Source of the DNA: Termitomyces sp. T153
Taxonomy: Eukaryota > Basidiomycota > Agaricomycetes > Agaricales > Lyophyllaceae
Length of the DNA stretch: 64,000 nucleotides
Direction: 5' to 3'
Assembly: GCA_018296165.2 (NCBI GenBank)
Contig: JACKQL020000012.1
Location: 186,001-250,000, forward strand
The notes beneath the pieces were generated by a model. That model saw nothing but the letters and a program-made list of their open reading frames with translations, was not told the origin of the DNA and did not search any database. A program made the position numbers and the translations under genes. Shown piece after piece: positions 34,400-47,771 of this stretch. The first letter of the stretch is position 1. Each line of letters begins with the position of its first letter.

Positions 34400-37300
34400 C
34401 CCTCTAGTATGTGGCATCTCAATGTGTGGGGTAAAAGAAGTCCCTGATGGCTCAGTCTGCTAGCAGATAGGGTAGATTCCTTGTATGGCATGCAGAGCAT
34501 CTGGATGCCTCCAGTGGAACTCCTTGATGAGTCTGGGGGCATGCACATTCTCTTGCAGATCCCAGGAGATATCCTCAATCCTGTAGCCTTTCCACTTCAC
34601 CTTGTACTGTAGTCATCTCTAGAATAAACAGCTATCCAGGATTTCCTCCACCTTGTATTCCTTGCTGTTGTTGACCACCATGAGGGGCAGCAGAGGTGGC
34701 AGACATTGCTCTGGAATAGGATCCTTAGGGGCCAGAGTTAGTTTGACCACATTGAACACTGGATGAAGCTGGTGCATCCCTGCAGGGAGCTGGAGTTGAT
34801 AGGCTAAGGGCCCTACTTGTCATTCCACTGTGAAGGGTTGCAACTGATGGTGTGACAGCTTTTTCAAGGGCTGGGTAGTTATAATGTCAGAGGCATCCAG
34901 GTAGACTCAATCTCTGGGCTGATATTTGCACTCTGGGGTCCTCCTAAGGTCATAGTATCACACCATGTTGTCCTTTGCCTTTGCCAGCACTGCCCAGGTC
35001 TCCTCTTGTGACCTCTTCATCTAGTCTACAAATTTGTTTATTGCCTCATTCTCCAAGAGTCAGGCCTGGAGTTCAAAACCCATGTGTGGATGCAGTCCTG
35101 TGTCAAGGAAGAATGGGGAGAACTGGGTGGATGCATGAATGTGGTTCTTGTATTGGAACTCAGCCTCTGGGAGGAGTTTGTCTCAGTTGTCCTGGCACTC
35201 ATTGCAGAAGAGCGTACTGCTTTAACTCCTGGTTTATACATTCAGTCTGGCTGTTGGACTGTGGGTACTTGGCAGTGGAGGTGTGGACCTTCACACCAAG
35301 CAGTTGGTAGAGCTCCCTGGTGAAGTCTGCCACAAATTGTGGTCCCCAATCAGAGATGTAGGCATCAGAGAGGCTGTGGAGCTTCCAGACATTCCTCCAG
35401 TGCAGGTTTGTGGCACTCATGGCATGGCAGGTGGTGTGAGTTGGAATGAAGTGCACTTGCTTGCCATACAGGTCCACCACCACCATGATCACATCATAAC
35501 TGTGGGCATCAGGGAGCTCTACAATGAAGTCCATGGAAGCCACACTCAATTGTTCCATGGGCATGGGCAGTGGGTGTAGCTGTCCATAGGGAAGTCAGCA
35601 TTAGGGCTTGGTCTAGAGGCAGAGATTACATGTACTAGTGTAGGATCCAATATACTGGGACATCTGGGGCCACCAGTAGTGCTGCAATACTAGCTCCAGT
35701 GTCTTTCACTGTCCAGGGTGCCCTGCAATGTGGGAGTTGTGGTGTTGCTCCACAATCCTCTAATGAAGCTCTGGAACATTGAGCATGTAGATATGGTCTC
35801 TAAAGGTCAAGATCCTGTCTTGGAGGGCCCATTTGTCTGCACAAACTGCCTTGGCACCAGTGGTATGCCCTGACTTCAGTGTCTGAGCTGACTGTGCAAC
35901 AAGTTCCTCCTGCTGACTGTCCTGATTACCCTGCCATATGTCCCAGAAAATGTCCACCTCTGCTCCCTCAACAGCTAGACTCTCCATAGCTCAGATCATG
36001 AACAGTTTGAGGCAGAAGAGCATAATGTTGCTATTATCCTCCTCCCTCATGCTATGGTCCACTCTCTGGGACAGGGCATCTGGTTTCCCCATGCTCTGGC
36101 CAGGCTTGTGGGTGCAAAGAGAAGTCAAAGTTGGTGAGGTAGAGGGACCACCAGGCCTGTCAGCAATTGAGATTCTTGGCCATCCAAAAGTATTTGAGGT
36201 TTTTGTGATCTGTTCAGACCTCAAACTTGTGCCACACACCTTCCAGGAAGTGCTGCCACTCCTCAAGTGACCAGATGATGGCCAGCATCTCCTTGTCATG
36301 GATCTTGTAGTTCTGCTCCACTGCATTTAGGCTCTTGGAGTACAAGGCCATTGGATGCCACTTCCCATCCTCCAGAGATTGCTATGAGAGCACAGCCCCA
36401 GTGGCAAAGTCAGAGCTATTGGCTTCTACCTGGAAGGGAGAGTTGTCATCCAGGAAGAGGAGGATGGGTCCAGAGGTCACAGCATGCTTGAGAGTGTCAA
36501 AGGCCATCTGCTCTGGAGGTCACCAATTCCATGTAACATCCTTTCCAGTGAGGTCAAATAGTGGACAGTTATGGTGCAAGAAGTCCTGGATGTATCTCCA
36601 GTAGAAGTTTGCAAAACCAAGGAATGCCTGCACCTCCTTCTTGTTCTTTGGCTCTAGCCACTCCACCACACCTGCTACCTTCACTGGGTCCATCTCTGCA
36701 GCTCTGTGTGGGATGATCAGGCCAATGTACTCAATCTGGGTCTGTTTGAACTCACACTTCTCTAGTTTGAGGTAGAGCTAGTGCTGGCAGAGGCATTCTA
36801 GGACAAGGCAAGTGATCCAATGGTGTTCCTCTAGCATTTTGGTATAGATGAGGATGTCATCAAGGTATACATACACTATGCTCTCTGCTATGAGGTCCTA
36901 GAAGATGTTGTTCATCATAGTCTGGAAGGTGGTGGGGCTGTTGGTGAGTCTGAAGAACATAATGAGTGGCTCAAACAATCCTGGATTGGTCTGGAAGGTG
37001 GCCTTTTACTTGTCTCCTTCCTGGATGTGCATTTTGTTGTAATTTCACCAGACATCCAGTTTAGTGAAGTATTGCACACCCCAGAGGTTGTTGATGAGCT
37101 GAGGGGATAATGATTCTTCACTGTCATGGCATTGAGAACCCAGTAGTCCTGGACCAGTTGGATTAAGCCATCCTTCTTCTTGATGAAGAAGACCAGAGAG
37201 CCCATTGAGACTTGGGAGGGCAGATGTGACTGGAGTCCAGGTTTTCTTGCAGGAATGTGTTGAGCTCCTCCTGCTCCCTGGGCATGAGTGGGTAGACCTT

Positions 37301-38224
37301 ACAGCTGGAGGGTGTGGAATCTGGCAGCAGTTCAATGGCATGGTCCCACCTCTTGCACTCTAGAAGTGAGTCAAACAAGGCTTTGGAGAACACATCCTCA
37401 AATGCAAGGAGGTAGGGAGGTACCATGTCCTGGAACTCTTGGGGTGCAGTGTTGGCAGCAAATGCCTGGGCCAGCTGCTGGGACATGGTCTGGCTAGCCT
37501 GGATCTCTGCAACAGAGGGCAGTGGATGTACAGTGGTTGCACAGATCTGATCTCCCACTTCTACCACTTTGTCTGGGAACTCTGGCTCATGTACACCACC
37601 AAACTCCCTTCTGCACTCCTCCTCCAGGGCTTCACTGCCACTCTGGTCATCCTCATAGAGGGCCTCTCTACAAGGGAATGCCAGAGGCAGGGGATCCAGG
37701 AGGTCTAGATCTGCAAAGGGGAGAGGGCCAGCACAACATGCATGGATGGCTGCATGTTCTTGAACTTGGGCCTGATGCTCTGCCCTGTCCTCTGCAGCAC
37801 AGGCAGAGCACTTCTGGGGGCATCTGCTCATGGTTACCTCTCCTTTGGTCCAATCAACCTCAGAGTTGTGCTTGCAGAGCCATATGAAATAAAGGATCAT
37901 GTCCTGCCTACCTAGGCTGGTGATAGCAAACACAGCATGCTTTGTGTGGTTCCAATAGTGGAGGACCAGATCAACCACAGAGTTGATGGCACCTGCTTTG
38001 TTAGGTGTTCCATCAATATTGTAGACCAGAATGGGCTTGGGAAGGGGCTGTGTAGTCAGGCCATGGCATTTGACAAACTTCAAGTCCAGAAACAGTCCTG
38101 TTGCTCCACTATCCAGAAGAGCCATGACTCCACAGGTTTGCTGGGTATCCATCATCTCAATCTCTACCTCAAGGCACAGGAAGTTGGCAGATGGGCTGGA
38201 AGCCATTATATACTGTTGGGGCAT
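34400..38224 (-). pseudogene. Element A pol: protease, RT, RNase H, integrase, chromodomain
   Basis: Reading on the minus strand, a retropepsin motif LLDSGATG lies near 38090. The RT follows with FFIKKKDG near 37180 and an intact YLDD (VYVYLDDILIY) near 36865. RNase H text (FEVCTDHKNLKYF) is near 36220. Integrase blocks are SMDFIVELPDAH (near 35535) and ISDWGPQFVADF (near 35345). A chromodomain-like end (YKVEEILDS...VKWKGYRIEDISW) lies near 34640-34560. In-frame stops and shifts are frequent, many being TAG or TAA at former Gln or Trp codons. The longest open block covers protease to early RT (37163-38224). Non-functional as it stands. Confidence 0.85.
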
Positions 38225-38233
38225 TCAACTCAC

Positions 38234-39056
38234 CCAGGCAGGGCCATGCCAGCAGACCTTTGGAGGTGTTGGGGAGCTTGGCAGGGACTCCAGAGTTAGT
38301 GTTTGTATGTCTGGAGAGGAGTGTTGAGGTTCTTCTGTCTCAGAATGAAGGATGTTAGAAAAGGCAGTTTCATTTTCTATTGACAGATACAAGAACCTAT
38401 TAGCACTCAGCAATGGAGGCATACTCCTCATCCATTGCTCAACTAAAAATCCTCCTCCAGCTCTAGAGGTGAGGTGCATGCACTGATCTCCTCCAGGGTC
38501 AACTCCTGTGTAGGCTTGTCCAGGGACAGAGCTTTAGCAGCATCCTTTGCAGCCAGCAGCTGCAGGAGGAGTTCCTCCTGCTCTGCCATGGAGAGGTAGC
38601 ATATCTCCAGGCCTAGAGAGCAGTGCCATGCAAAGTGCCCAGGCTACTGGCATCTCTGGCACAGCAGTGGGGCTGGCCAGAGTAAGGGCTGGTGTTGGGC
38701 AAGCAGGAGCAGGGTGGCAGAAGTTGCTGATTGAAGTGAGGCACAGCATGGAATGTGGACAGCAGAGCTCCCTCTGGATCTTCATGCATTGCCATTGGTC
38801 CCAGGCCACCTTGTACCATGATGCAACCTTTTCATTGTTGGGGCAACCCTCTGCCAAATTGTTGATGCATTGCACCAGTGCAGGATGCAAGCCATCCTAA
38901 AAGGTGAGGCATAGTTGAAAACCATTGGAGTAAGCAGCCTGGTTGACCAGAGCCTGGAACAAGTCAATGTACTCATTCAGTATATGCTTTCCTTGCCCAT
39001 ATTGCTCTCTATCACATAGTGTCAAGGCCACAGTCTTGGGAAATCCTTCTCAAAGG
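38234..39056 (-). pseudogene. Element A gag, C-terminal part
   Basis: Continues directly after the solo LTR with FEKDFPKTVALTLCD then YGQGKHILNEYIDLFQALV, aligned with FEKEFQ... and YGQGKWSLDEYIDSFHALV of element B. Broken by stops; a zinc-knuckle region is poorly preserved. Confidence 0.7.
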
Positions 39057-40216
39057 TGTCAGGTTCTGCTGACACAGGGGCTCAGCTACACTGGGCAAGT
39101 CCTTACTAGGTGGATGTGATTCCCTGCACTGACAACTGGGCATTCAGAGGTATCCCAAACACTGGGGACTTGTGAGGATAGTTGGTGGAGATTGATCCAA
39201 GCAAGTCTGGGGAGGTCTGTAGGAGTAGGGGATGAGCTGAGAGGAAGGGGGACAGGCTTGGTGGGGTTCAGGCACAAGTCTGTATGTGAGTATTGCAGGT
39301 GCGGAGGAGGTGGAGGCTATGCAAGTGATGGAAGCAGAGCCAGAGTTTGATGGGGGATCAACAGAGGTTGATAGAGTTCAGAGCTGAGCATGTAGCAAGG
39401 TTCAGAGTTGGTTAAAGAGTGTCTGGGATTCATAATTGTAATTGCAGGGTTCACAAAGGTGTTAAGGTTGGGAAAGATAGGAACACAATGGATGGGACAG
39501 ATCAAACAAGACAAAACAGAGTCAAATGAAATGAGATGGAGTTGAGACAAGATTGAGATGAGAATGAGAATAGATTCAGGTGGAGATATGGAATGATAAC
39601 AAAAATGATAAAAGAATAGAGACAAGACAAGACTGGGAGACTGAGAGTAAGAAAACAAGACACAGAACATGAAACATGAGAGAGAAACAATCAGACCATA
39701 GGTAATGTTAAGCAATATCAAGACTAGAGTATGAAGAGCTACTCTACATCTTATATACTGACTACTGGAGAGCTCTGGGGAATGTTGGCTGTGGCAGTGG
39801 GGCTTGGTGGAGCTTGACAGAGTCAATGGGTGTCCGTTACAATCAGAGGGCAGGCTGTGTTGATATGTTGATGGGATCAATTGGTGATGCAGGCCATTCC
39901 GAGGTCGTTGTGATACTCCAAAGTAAGTCAGAGGAACCATAGTGTCAAGTTGATGATGTGGAGTTGATGATGTGTAACGGGGTCAGGCATGGTGGGGAAA
40001 TGGTCCCAGGGGCTCAGGAGATCCAGGAAAAGCATTGCTGACTGCAAGAAAGATGTTGGAGTTGGCCAGGGGGCTGTCAGAGTTAGCTGAGGATGCATTG
40101 GAGTTAGTCAGAGTAGGCACAGAGCACTGTGGAAGTTTGGCAAGGCATCGGGGAGGTTCTGGGGAGGCGGGGGGTTGTTGGGCAATGTGCAGGGGTCCAG
40201 GGAATGGGTTGTGACA
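39057..40216 (-). mobile_element. Solo LTR inserted in element A gag
   Basis: In minus orientation it begins TGTCACAACCC and ends AGAACCTGACA, 1160 bp. It is bounded by a perfect 5-bp target duplication (AAAGG at 39052-39056 and 40217-40221 on +). The gag reading frame is continuous once it is removed. No internal element sequence remains, so it is a product of LTR-LTR recombination. Long frames inside it are incidental. Confidence 0.9.
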
Positions 40217-40221
40217 AAAGG

Positions 40222-40649
40222 CAGCCCAGTCTAGAAAACTTCCAACACCTCCAGAGCAATGAAAGACTCACAGTGCATAGGTAGAGGCACATCCAGTCTT
40301 CATATATGACAGCACCCAGGCTATTTTCAATGTGTCAGAGTCAAAGGCATCCCTACTGAGGTGGATATAGGTGAGGCAGGACTGCAGGAATTGCTTCCTG
40401 CCAGAGTGGGCACTATTGTATGCATCTGGTAGCACCAGATGTAGAATCTGCAGCTGTAGGGTCACCAGAGCTGCAGGGACAGGTGCAGAGGGGGTTAGGG
40501 CTGGTTTTGCAGCTGCAGGAGGGGCAGAGTTAGGGGCTAGGCATTCAAGCAGTGCCTGGAGTGATTGGGAGATAAGATCTGTTATTTGATGGAGAGTAGA
40601 GAGTTTGGTAGTATGGTGGGTGAGAGATGATTGTGTTGATTGCACCTGG
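40222..40649 (-). pseudogene. Element A gag, middle part
   Basis: Between the element B insertion and the solo LTR; encodes TQVQSTQSSLTHHT and the capsid-like block with RKQFLQSCLTYIHLS, then LKIAWVLSYMKTGCASTYAL. It is collinear with B Gag (FLQSCITYIQLS, LKIACVLSYMKAGRASTYAL). Confidence 0.8.
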
Positions 40650-40654
40650 GTTTC

Positions 40655-41094
40655 TGTAAGGGTGACCTCTGGAGGCTGGGGCTCAATCACACAGCTGGCA
40701 AAGGGAAATCCAAAGTCTATTCAGTACTGTACAGTGTCTACTGAGATAACTACTCACCTGGCAAAGGGAAATCCAAAGAGAACAAGTCTGGGAATTCCCT
40801 AGGCCAGGTGTGATGCTTCAGAGGCTTCAGAAGCATGAGAAAAACTGTACTGTATGACAGAGAAAAAAAGACACAAGTGATGTGTCAGCAATTGGTCAGC
40901 AGTTACATAAGCCAGTGGCAGTATCAAAGGGCCACACTTGTCTGAATTATTGACAGAGAACTGGTGCAGCCTGAGGGCTGAAACTAGGACCAATAAATAG
41001 GGAAAAAGAAGGAGAATAAAGGAAAACTATAACAGAGCAAATCTGACCAGAACTGGAGGAGGAGAAGGGGAAACAAGTGAGACATCCCCTGACA
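40655..41094 (-). repeat. Element B 3' LTR
   Basis: 440 bp; TGTAAGGGTGACC to CCCCTGACA on +. Confidence 0.9.
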
Positions 41095-41099
41095 TCACC

Positions 41100-44000
41100 C
41101 CCCTTCTAGGATGTGGCACCTCAACACACTGGGTAGAAGAAGTCACGAATTGCCTGGTCAGCTGGTGAAATAGAGTAGATGCCTCAAATCGCTTTGGTGG
41201 CATTGGGATGCCTATAGTAGAAGTCCCGAACCAAGCCTGGTGCATGAACATTAGCCTGTGGTTCCCAAGAGATGTCCTCAATGCCATATCCCTTCCATTT
41301 CACCTTGAACTGCAACTTCCCTCAGAATACCCTGTTGTCCAAGATTTCCTCCACCTCATACTCTTCCTCATCATTGACCAGAACTGATAGTGGGGGTGGC
41401 TTAGAGCAAAGGCCTGAGATTGGATCCTCTGGAGCTGGAAATATCTTGACCACATTGAAGACTGGATGCAGTTGGTGCAGGCCTGCTAGGAGTTTAAGTC
41501 AGTATGCTAAAGGCCCTACCTTCTTCTCCACCATGAAGGGGCCCAGATGACAATGTGACAGCTTCAGAGATGGCCTTGTTGTCTTAATGTCTGAGCTATT
41601 CAAGTACACACAGTCCCCAGGCTTGTAAACTGGAGCAGATCTCCATCTGCAATCATAGTACCATGCCATGTCTTCCTTGGCCTTCACCAATGTAGCTTTT
41701 ACCTCCTCCTGTGCCCTTCTCATCTGGTTCACAAACTCGTTGACAGAATCATTCTCTGAGGGGCATGCCCAAGGTTCAAATCCCATGTGAGGGTGCCTGC
41801 CAGTGTCCAGGAAGAATGGAGTCATCTGTGTGGAAGAGTGAATGTGGTTGTTGTATTGGAATTCTGCATCTGGCAGCAGCTCATCCCAGTCATCCTGCCT
41901 CTCATTACAAAACAGGCAGAGATACTGTTCCAGTTCCTGGTTAACGTGTTCTGTCTGCCCATCTGACTGAGGGTGATAGGCCATGGTGGTATGGAGCTTT
42001 ATGCCTAGCAGGCGATACAGTTCTCAAGTGAATTCTGCCACAAACTGAGGGCCCCAGTCTGAAACATACCCATCTGATAGACTGTGGAGTTTCCAGACAT
42101 TCCTACAGTATAGGCTGGCTGCTCCCAAGGCAGAGCATGTAGTGTGAGTAGGTATGAAGTGAGCCCGTTTGCCATAGAGGTCCACCACTACCATCATGGC
42201 ATCGTACCCATGAGCATCTGGGAGCTCCACAATGAAATCCACTGATACAACACTCCAGTGAGCAGCTGGAATAGGAAGTGGGTGGAGCTGGCCCATGGTT
42301 GCTTGGCAGCAAGGTTTTGTGTGGAGACAGAGGTCACAGGTGCTAGTGTAGATGCCTACATATTGGGAGATCTGTGGCCACCAATAATTCTGGGATACTA
42401 GCTCTAGCATCTTCTACCTTCCAGGATGTCCAGCCACTTGAGAGTCATGATGTTGTTCTACAATGTGCCAACAAAGTTCTGGAATGTTAGGCACATAAAT
42501 GCATCCTCTGAAGGTCAGCAGCCCATCCTGAAGACCCCACTCATCTGCATGCACTGACTTGACTCCACTTGCCCATCAAGCTTGTAGGGCCTGTGCAGCC
42601 TGGGCAACTGCATCTTCCTGTGCACCCTCCTGGTTCCCTTGTTGGATGTCCCTAAGGATGTTTGCCTCATCTCCCTGAGCCACAATCCCTTCTAGTGCAT
42701 GGATGGCAAAGAGCTCTGGCTTAAGGAGGACAATGTTGTCATTATCTCCTGCTCCAGTGCCATAGTCCGCCCACCTGGACAGTGCATCTGGTTTGCCCAT
42801 GCTCCATCCTGGTTTGTGGTGCAGTGAGAAGTTGAAGTTGGCCAGATACAGAGACCACCACACTTGACATTGATTGAGTTTCTTAGCGGAACAGAAGTAC
42901 TCCAGGTTCTTATGGTCTGTGCAGACTTCAAACTTATGTTGTGCACCTTCAAGGAAATGCTGCCATTCTTCAAAGGACCAAATAATTACCAGCATCTCCT
43001 TGTTATGGATCTCATAGTTCCATTCCACTGCATCAAGGCTCTTGGAGTAGAAGGCTACTGGGTGCCATTTGCCATCCTCTTTTGACTGCTGGGAGAGGAC
43101 TGCCCCTGTAGCAAAGTTTGAGCTATCTGCTTCCACATGGAATGAAGAGTCATCATTGAGGAACAGGAGGACTGGCTTTGAGGTCATGGATTGCTTGAGG
43201 GCATCAAAAGCAGCTTGCTGTGGGGGCTCCCACCACCATGCAGTATCCTTAACTGTGAGATCAAAGAGAGGTTGTGCATGGTGGGAGAAATCCTGTATAA
43301 ACCTCTGATAGAAATTGACAAACCCAAGAAAGGCCTGAACTTCCTTTTTGTTCCTTGGCTCAGGCCACTCTGCTACCCCTGCCACTTTAATGGGGTCCAT
43401 CTTGGTGGTTCCATGCAAAATGATCAAACCCAGGTATTCCACTTTTGTCTGTTTGAACTTGCACTTCTCAGGCTTTAAATAGAGCTGGTGTTGGCAGAGG
43501 CATTCCAAGACCATGCATGTGACCTGGTGGTGCTCCTCCCGAGTTCTTGTGTAGATGAGGATATTGTCAAGATACACACAGACAACACCTTCCACAATTA
43601 GATCACAGAAAATGTCATTCATCATAGTCTGAAAGGTGGCTGGGCTATTGGTGAGACCAAAGAACATTACCAGAGGTTCAAAAAGTCCATAATTAGTTCA
43701 GAATGCTGCCTTCCACTCATCCCCTTCTTTGATGCGTACATTGTTGTAGCTCTAGTGGACATCCAACTTAGTGAAATAGCATGCACCTCAAAGGTTGTTG
43801 ACAAGTTCTGAGATGAGTGGCAAAGGATAACAGTTCTTCACTGTCATTGCATTCAGGACACAATAATCCTGAACCAGATGAAGAGACCCATCCTTCTTCT
43901 TAATGAAAAAGACTGGGGAGGCCATTGGAGACTTGGAGGGTTGTATTCGTCCTGAGCTAAGATTCTCCTGCAGGAAAGTGTCCAGCTCATCCTGTTCACG

Positions 44001-45092
44001 GGGTGCAAGTGGATAGACCTTGCAACTGGAGGGCTCTGCATCTGGTATCAGCTCAATTGCATGATCCCACTGCTTATGCTCTGGAAGTGAATCAAAGGAG
44101 GCCTTGGAGAATACATCCTCAAAGTCATGAAGGTGATTGGGAACAGTGCTAGGGAAAGGCTTGGGCTGTGAATTTGCTGCAAATGCCTCAGCCAAATGCT
44201 GAGAAGTTGTCTGACTGGCCCAAATCTCTGCCACTGCTGGAGGGAGGCAGAGGGTTGTAGCATAGATCCAATCACCCACCTCTATATTCTCATCTGGAGA
44301 CTCTGCATCTGGAGTGTGGGTCCATTCTCCTCTTTCTTCCTCTTCCTCTGGAGATTCACACCCAACACCTTGGACATCCTCATAGAGGGCCTCTCTATAA
44401 GGGAATGCCAGAGGGGGGGGGACTCAGGAGGTCAAGATCAGCATAAGGGAGATGCCCAGCATGACAGGCACACACAGCAGCACACTCACAAACTTTGACT
44501 CTCTGCTCTATACAGGCTTCTTTCTGCACAAGTAACACAGCGACATGGGCAATGACTCATCTTCACCTCACCCTTAGTCCAGTCAATCTCTGGATTGTGT
44601 TCATGTAGCCAGGTGAACCCCAAGATCATGTCTTGCTTTCCCAAACTAGTGATGGCAAAAGCAGCTTGCTCTGAGTGGTCTTGGTAGTGGAGGACCAGGT
44701 CCACCACAGAGTGAATAGAGCCAGCTTCATTGAGCGTGCCATCAACATTGTATACAGGGATAGGACGAGAAAGGGGGCGAGTGGTCAGGCAGTGTTGTTG
44801 CACAAAGTCAGTGTCAAGGAAGAGGCCTGTTGCACCACTGTCAAGAAGGGCAACCACACTTTGGATCTGCTGGGTGTCCATTGTCTCAATCTCCACCTGT
44901 AGCTTCAGGGAGTTGGTAGAAGGAGTGGAAGCAACAACATAACAGTGGGGAAGGTGGCATTCCCAGGGATGTGAGGGCATGTGCTGGGGAGTGTGTTTTT
45001 GGCTGAGACTTTAGCTGGAGGGGGAGTTTGTATGTCTGAGGAGGGGCTTATCGCTTTAGGCATAGTATCAACAATGGCAATGGATATATTTG
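41100..45092 (-). pseudogene. Element B pol: protease to chromodomain, RT active site lost
   Basis: On the minus strand: retropepsin LLDSGATGLFLD (near 44850); RT start with VFFIKKKDGS (near 43905); RT active site YLDN instead of YLDD (VCVYLDNILIY, near 43560), where the second metal-binding Asp is Asn; connection and RNase H blocks (VQAFLGFVNFYQRFI, FEVCTDHKNLEYF); integrase VDFIVELPDAHGYD (near 42230) and VSDWGPQFVAEF (near 42045), then HPQSDGQTEHVNQELEQYL (near 41970); chromodomain-like EEYEVEEILDN and VKWKGYGIEDISWEP near 41370-41260. The longest open part (42576-43667) covers RT to the RNase H end. Fewer stops than element A, but the RT change and stops make it inactive. Confidence 0.88.
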
Positions 45093-46273
45093 TGTCAGGT
45101 TCCACTGACCATGGGGGCTCAGCTACACTGGGTGAGTCCTTACTAGGCAGATGTGATTCCCTGCACTGACAACTGGGCACTTGGAGGTGTTCCAGACATT
45201 GGGGACTTGTAAGGATAGTTGGTGAAGGTTGGTCTGAGCAAGTCTGGGGTGGTCTGGGGGGGTAGAGAATGAGTTGCGGGGATGGGGAATGGGCTTGGTG
45301 GGGTTCAGGCATAAGTCCATGTGTGAGTATTGCAGGTGTGGAGGAGGCGGAGGCTATGCAAATGATAGGAGCAGAACCAGAGTTCTGATGGGGAATCAAT
45401 GGGAATTGATAGGGTTCAGAGCTGAGCATGTAACAAGATCTGGAATTGGTGAAAGAGTGTTGGAGGTTTGTAATCATAATTGCAGAGTTTGTGAGGGCAT
45501 TATGGTTGAGAGGACTTGAGCACAATAGACAGAATCAAACAAGATGAGACAGAGTTGAACAAGATGAGACTGAGTTGAATGAAATGAGATGAAGACAAGA
45601 TGAGAACAAGAATAGATTCAGGCGGAGACATGGAACAACAATGAAAAGATAATGGAATAGAGGCGAGATAAGACTGGGAGACAGAGAATAGGGAAAATGA
45701 GACACAAGACATGAAACACAAGAAACAATCAGAAACACATCAGGAAAGGCTGGTAAGTAGGTAGTTAATCTCAAGACTAGAGTATGAGGAGCTACTCTAT
45801 GTCTTATATACTGACTACTGAAGAGCTCTGGGGATGTCAGCTGTGGTGGCGGGGCTTGGTGGAGCTCGACGGAGTCGATGGGTGTCAGTTATGACCAGAG
45901 AGTGGGCCGTGTTGATATGTTGATGGGATCAATTGTGACACGGTCTGTTCCAAGGTTGTTGTGATACCCCAGGGTAAGTCGGGGGACCCAGGGTAAGTTG
46001 GGGGAGCCAGGGTGTGGAGTTGATGATGTGTAATGGGGTCAGGCATGGTGGGGGAGTGGTCCCAGGGGCTCAGAAAGTCCAGGAAAAGCACCGGTGGCTG
46101 CAGGGAAGACGTCAGAGTTGGCCAGGAGGCCGTCAGAGTTAGCCAAGAATGTGTCGGAGTTAGCCAGAGTAGGCGCGGAGTGCTGGGGAAGTTCAACAAA
46201 GCATCAGGGGGGGTTCTAGGGGGACAGGGGTTTGTTGGGTGATGTACAGGGCTTCAGGGAACAGGTTGTGACA
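45093..46273 (-). mobile_element. Solo LTR inserted between gag and pol of element B
   Basis: In minus orientation it begins TGTCACAACCTG and ends GAACCTGACA, 1181 bp, with a perfect target duplication ATTTG at 45088-45092 and 46274-46278. Same LTR family as the solo LTR at 39057-40216. Confidence 0.9.
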
Positions 46274-46278
46274 ATTTG

Positions 46279-47655
46279 ATTCTATGGACAGGGGAGCAAA
46301 ACAATTAGTACTGGGCAATGGGGGAGTACTGGTCATTTGTTGCCCTTTCAAAAATCCTCAGACTCTGTAGGAACCTCCTCCAATCCATTGGCCACTTCCT
46401 CAGGATGGACAGCTATAGGTGCATCTGGAGAGGGAGTTCCTGTGGCATCCCGGGCTGCAAGGAGTTGGATGAGCAGCTCTTCTTGCTCTAATGCTGACAA
46501 GTAGCAAACTTCTAGCCCTTCAGGACAGTAACGGGCAAAATGACCTGCCTTCCCACAGCATCAACACAGCAAGGGGGTGGTGGACCGCTGTCAGGAAGCA
46601 TCAACATCCATTGGGACTCCTTAGGGTAAGGAGCACAGGGGAGCAGCATGAGGCATGAAGGAAGGAGCTGCACCTAGTCGTGAGGATGCTAGTGCAGGTG
46701 CAGAAGAGAGAGCTTGGGGAGTGAACCCTCCACAAGAAAAAGGGAAGGTTGGGGGTTGCATCCGCCACAGCTCATGTTGCAGTTCCATGAGCTGCCACCG
46801 CTTGCATGCCACCTTGGACCAGGTATTGACCTGCTCATCATCTGGGCACCCTTCTGCCATGCTGTCTATACAATTCCTGAGAGAGGGGTGGAGTCCATCA
46901 TGGAAGGTTAGGCAGAGTTGTAGACCATCTGGATATCAAGCCTGTTCAACTAAGGCATGAAAGGAGTCAATGTACTCATCAAGTGACCACTTTCCTTGAC
47001 CATACTGAGTTTGATCTTGAAGAGAAAGCACTGCAGTTTTGGCTGGGTCAAGGGAGAAGAACTCTGCTTGGAACTCCTTCTCAAACTCTGTCCAGCTAGA
47101 GAAACTCTCCACTCCTCCTGGGCATCAGAAGATATGCAGTGCATAAGTTGAGGCTCGACCAGCCTTCATGTAGGAGAGGACACAGGCAATTTTCAAGGCA
47201 TCCAAAGTAAAGGCTTCACCACTCAGCTGGATATAGGTAATGCAGGACTGGAGGAAACGTTCTCCAGCCTTACAATTTCCATTGTATACATCAGGGAGTG
47301 TAGGACGAGGGAGTTTGGAACAAGGAGCTGAAAGGCCTAAGCCAGATGCAGATGCAAACTGTTCTGCAGCAGCTGGAGCCAGCAAGCCTGAGCTAGGTGC
47401 AGACACAAGCCATTCTGCATCTGCTGGGGGCATCAAAAGAGTGGTAGGAGCAAGGGGGAGACATTCCAGAAGGGCTTGTAGAGAAAGGGACACTGCTTCA
47501 GTAGTTTGATGGAGTCCAGTGAGTTCAGCTATGTGAGAAGTAAGAGAGGCTTGGGTAAGTTGAACCTGTGTTTCCAGGGACAGTAAACAACTCCAGGCAT
47601 CATCCTGGGGGCTTGAAGCATCAGGAGGAGGTGCTAGAGGGGTTGGCTGGGTCAT
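46279..47655 (-). pseudogene. Element B gag
   Basis: ATG at 47655 on the minus strand opens MTQPTPLAPPPDASSPQDDA. A coiled or leucine-rich N-terminal part and a capsid-like block follow (ERFLQSCITYIQLS, YGQGKWSLDEYIDSF). The C-terminal knuckle near 46555-46510 reads CCGKAGHFARYC. Scattered stops (for example near 47130 and 46620) interrupt an otherwise collinear protein of about 400 residues. Confidence 0.8.
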
Positions 47656-47771
47656 AGGAAGAACACAGGAGCACTAAGACACTGGTGGGGGAGAGACTTT
47701 TTAAGGAACCAAGTAGAAGCTTGAGTAACCAAAAAGGGGGCTCCCAGACCAAATCTGGAAACTTGTTCTGC

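Noticed and set aside
39317..39940. 207-codon open frame on - with hydrophobic stretches
   Set aside because: It lies wholly inside a solo LTR with exact target duplication; composition follows the LTR and no domain is present.
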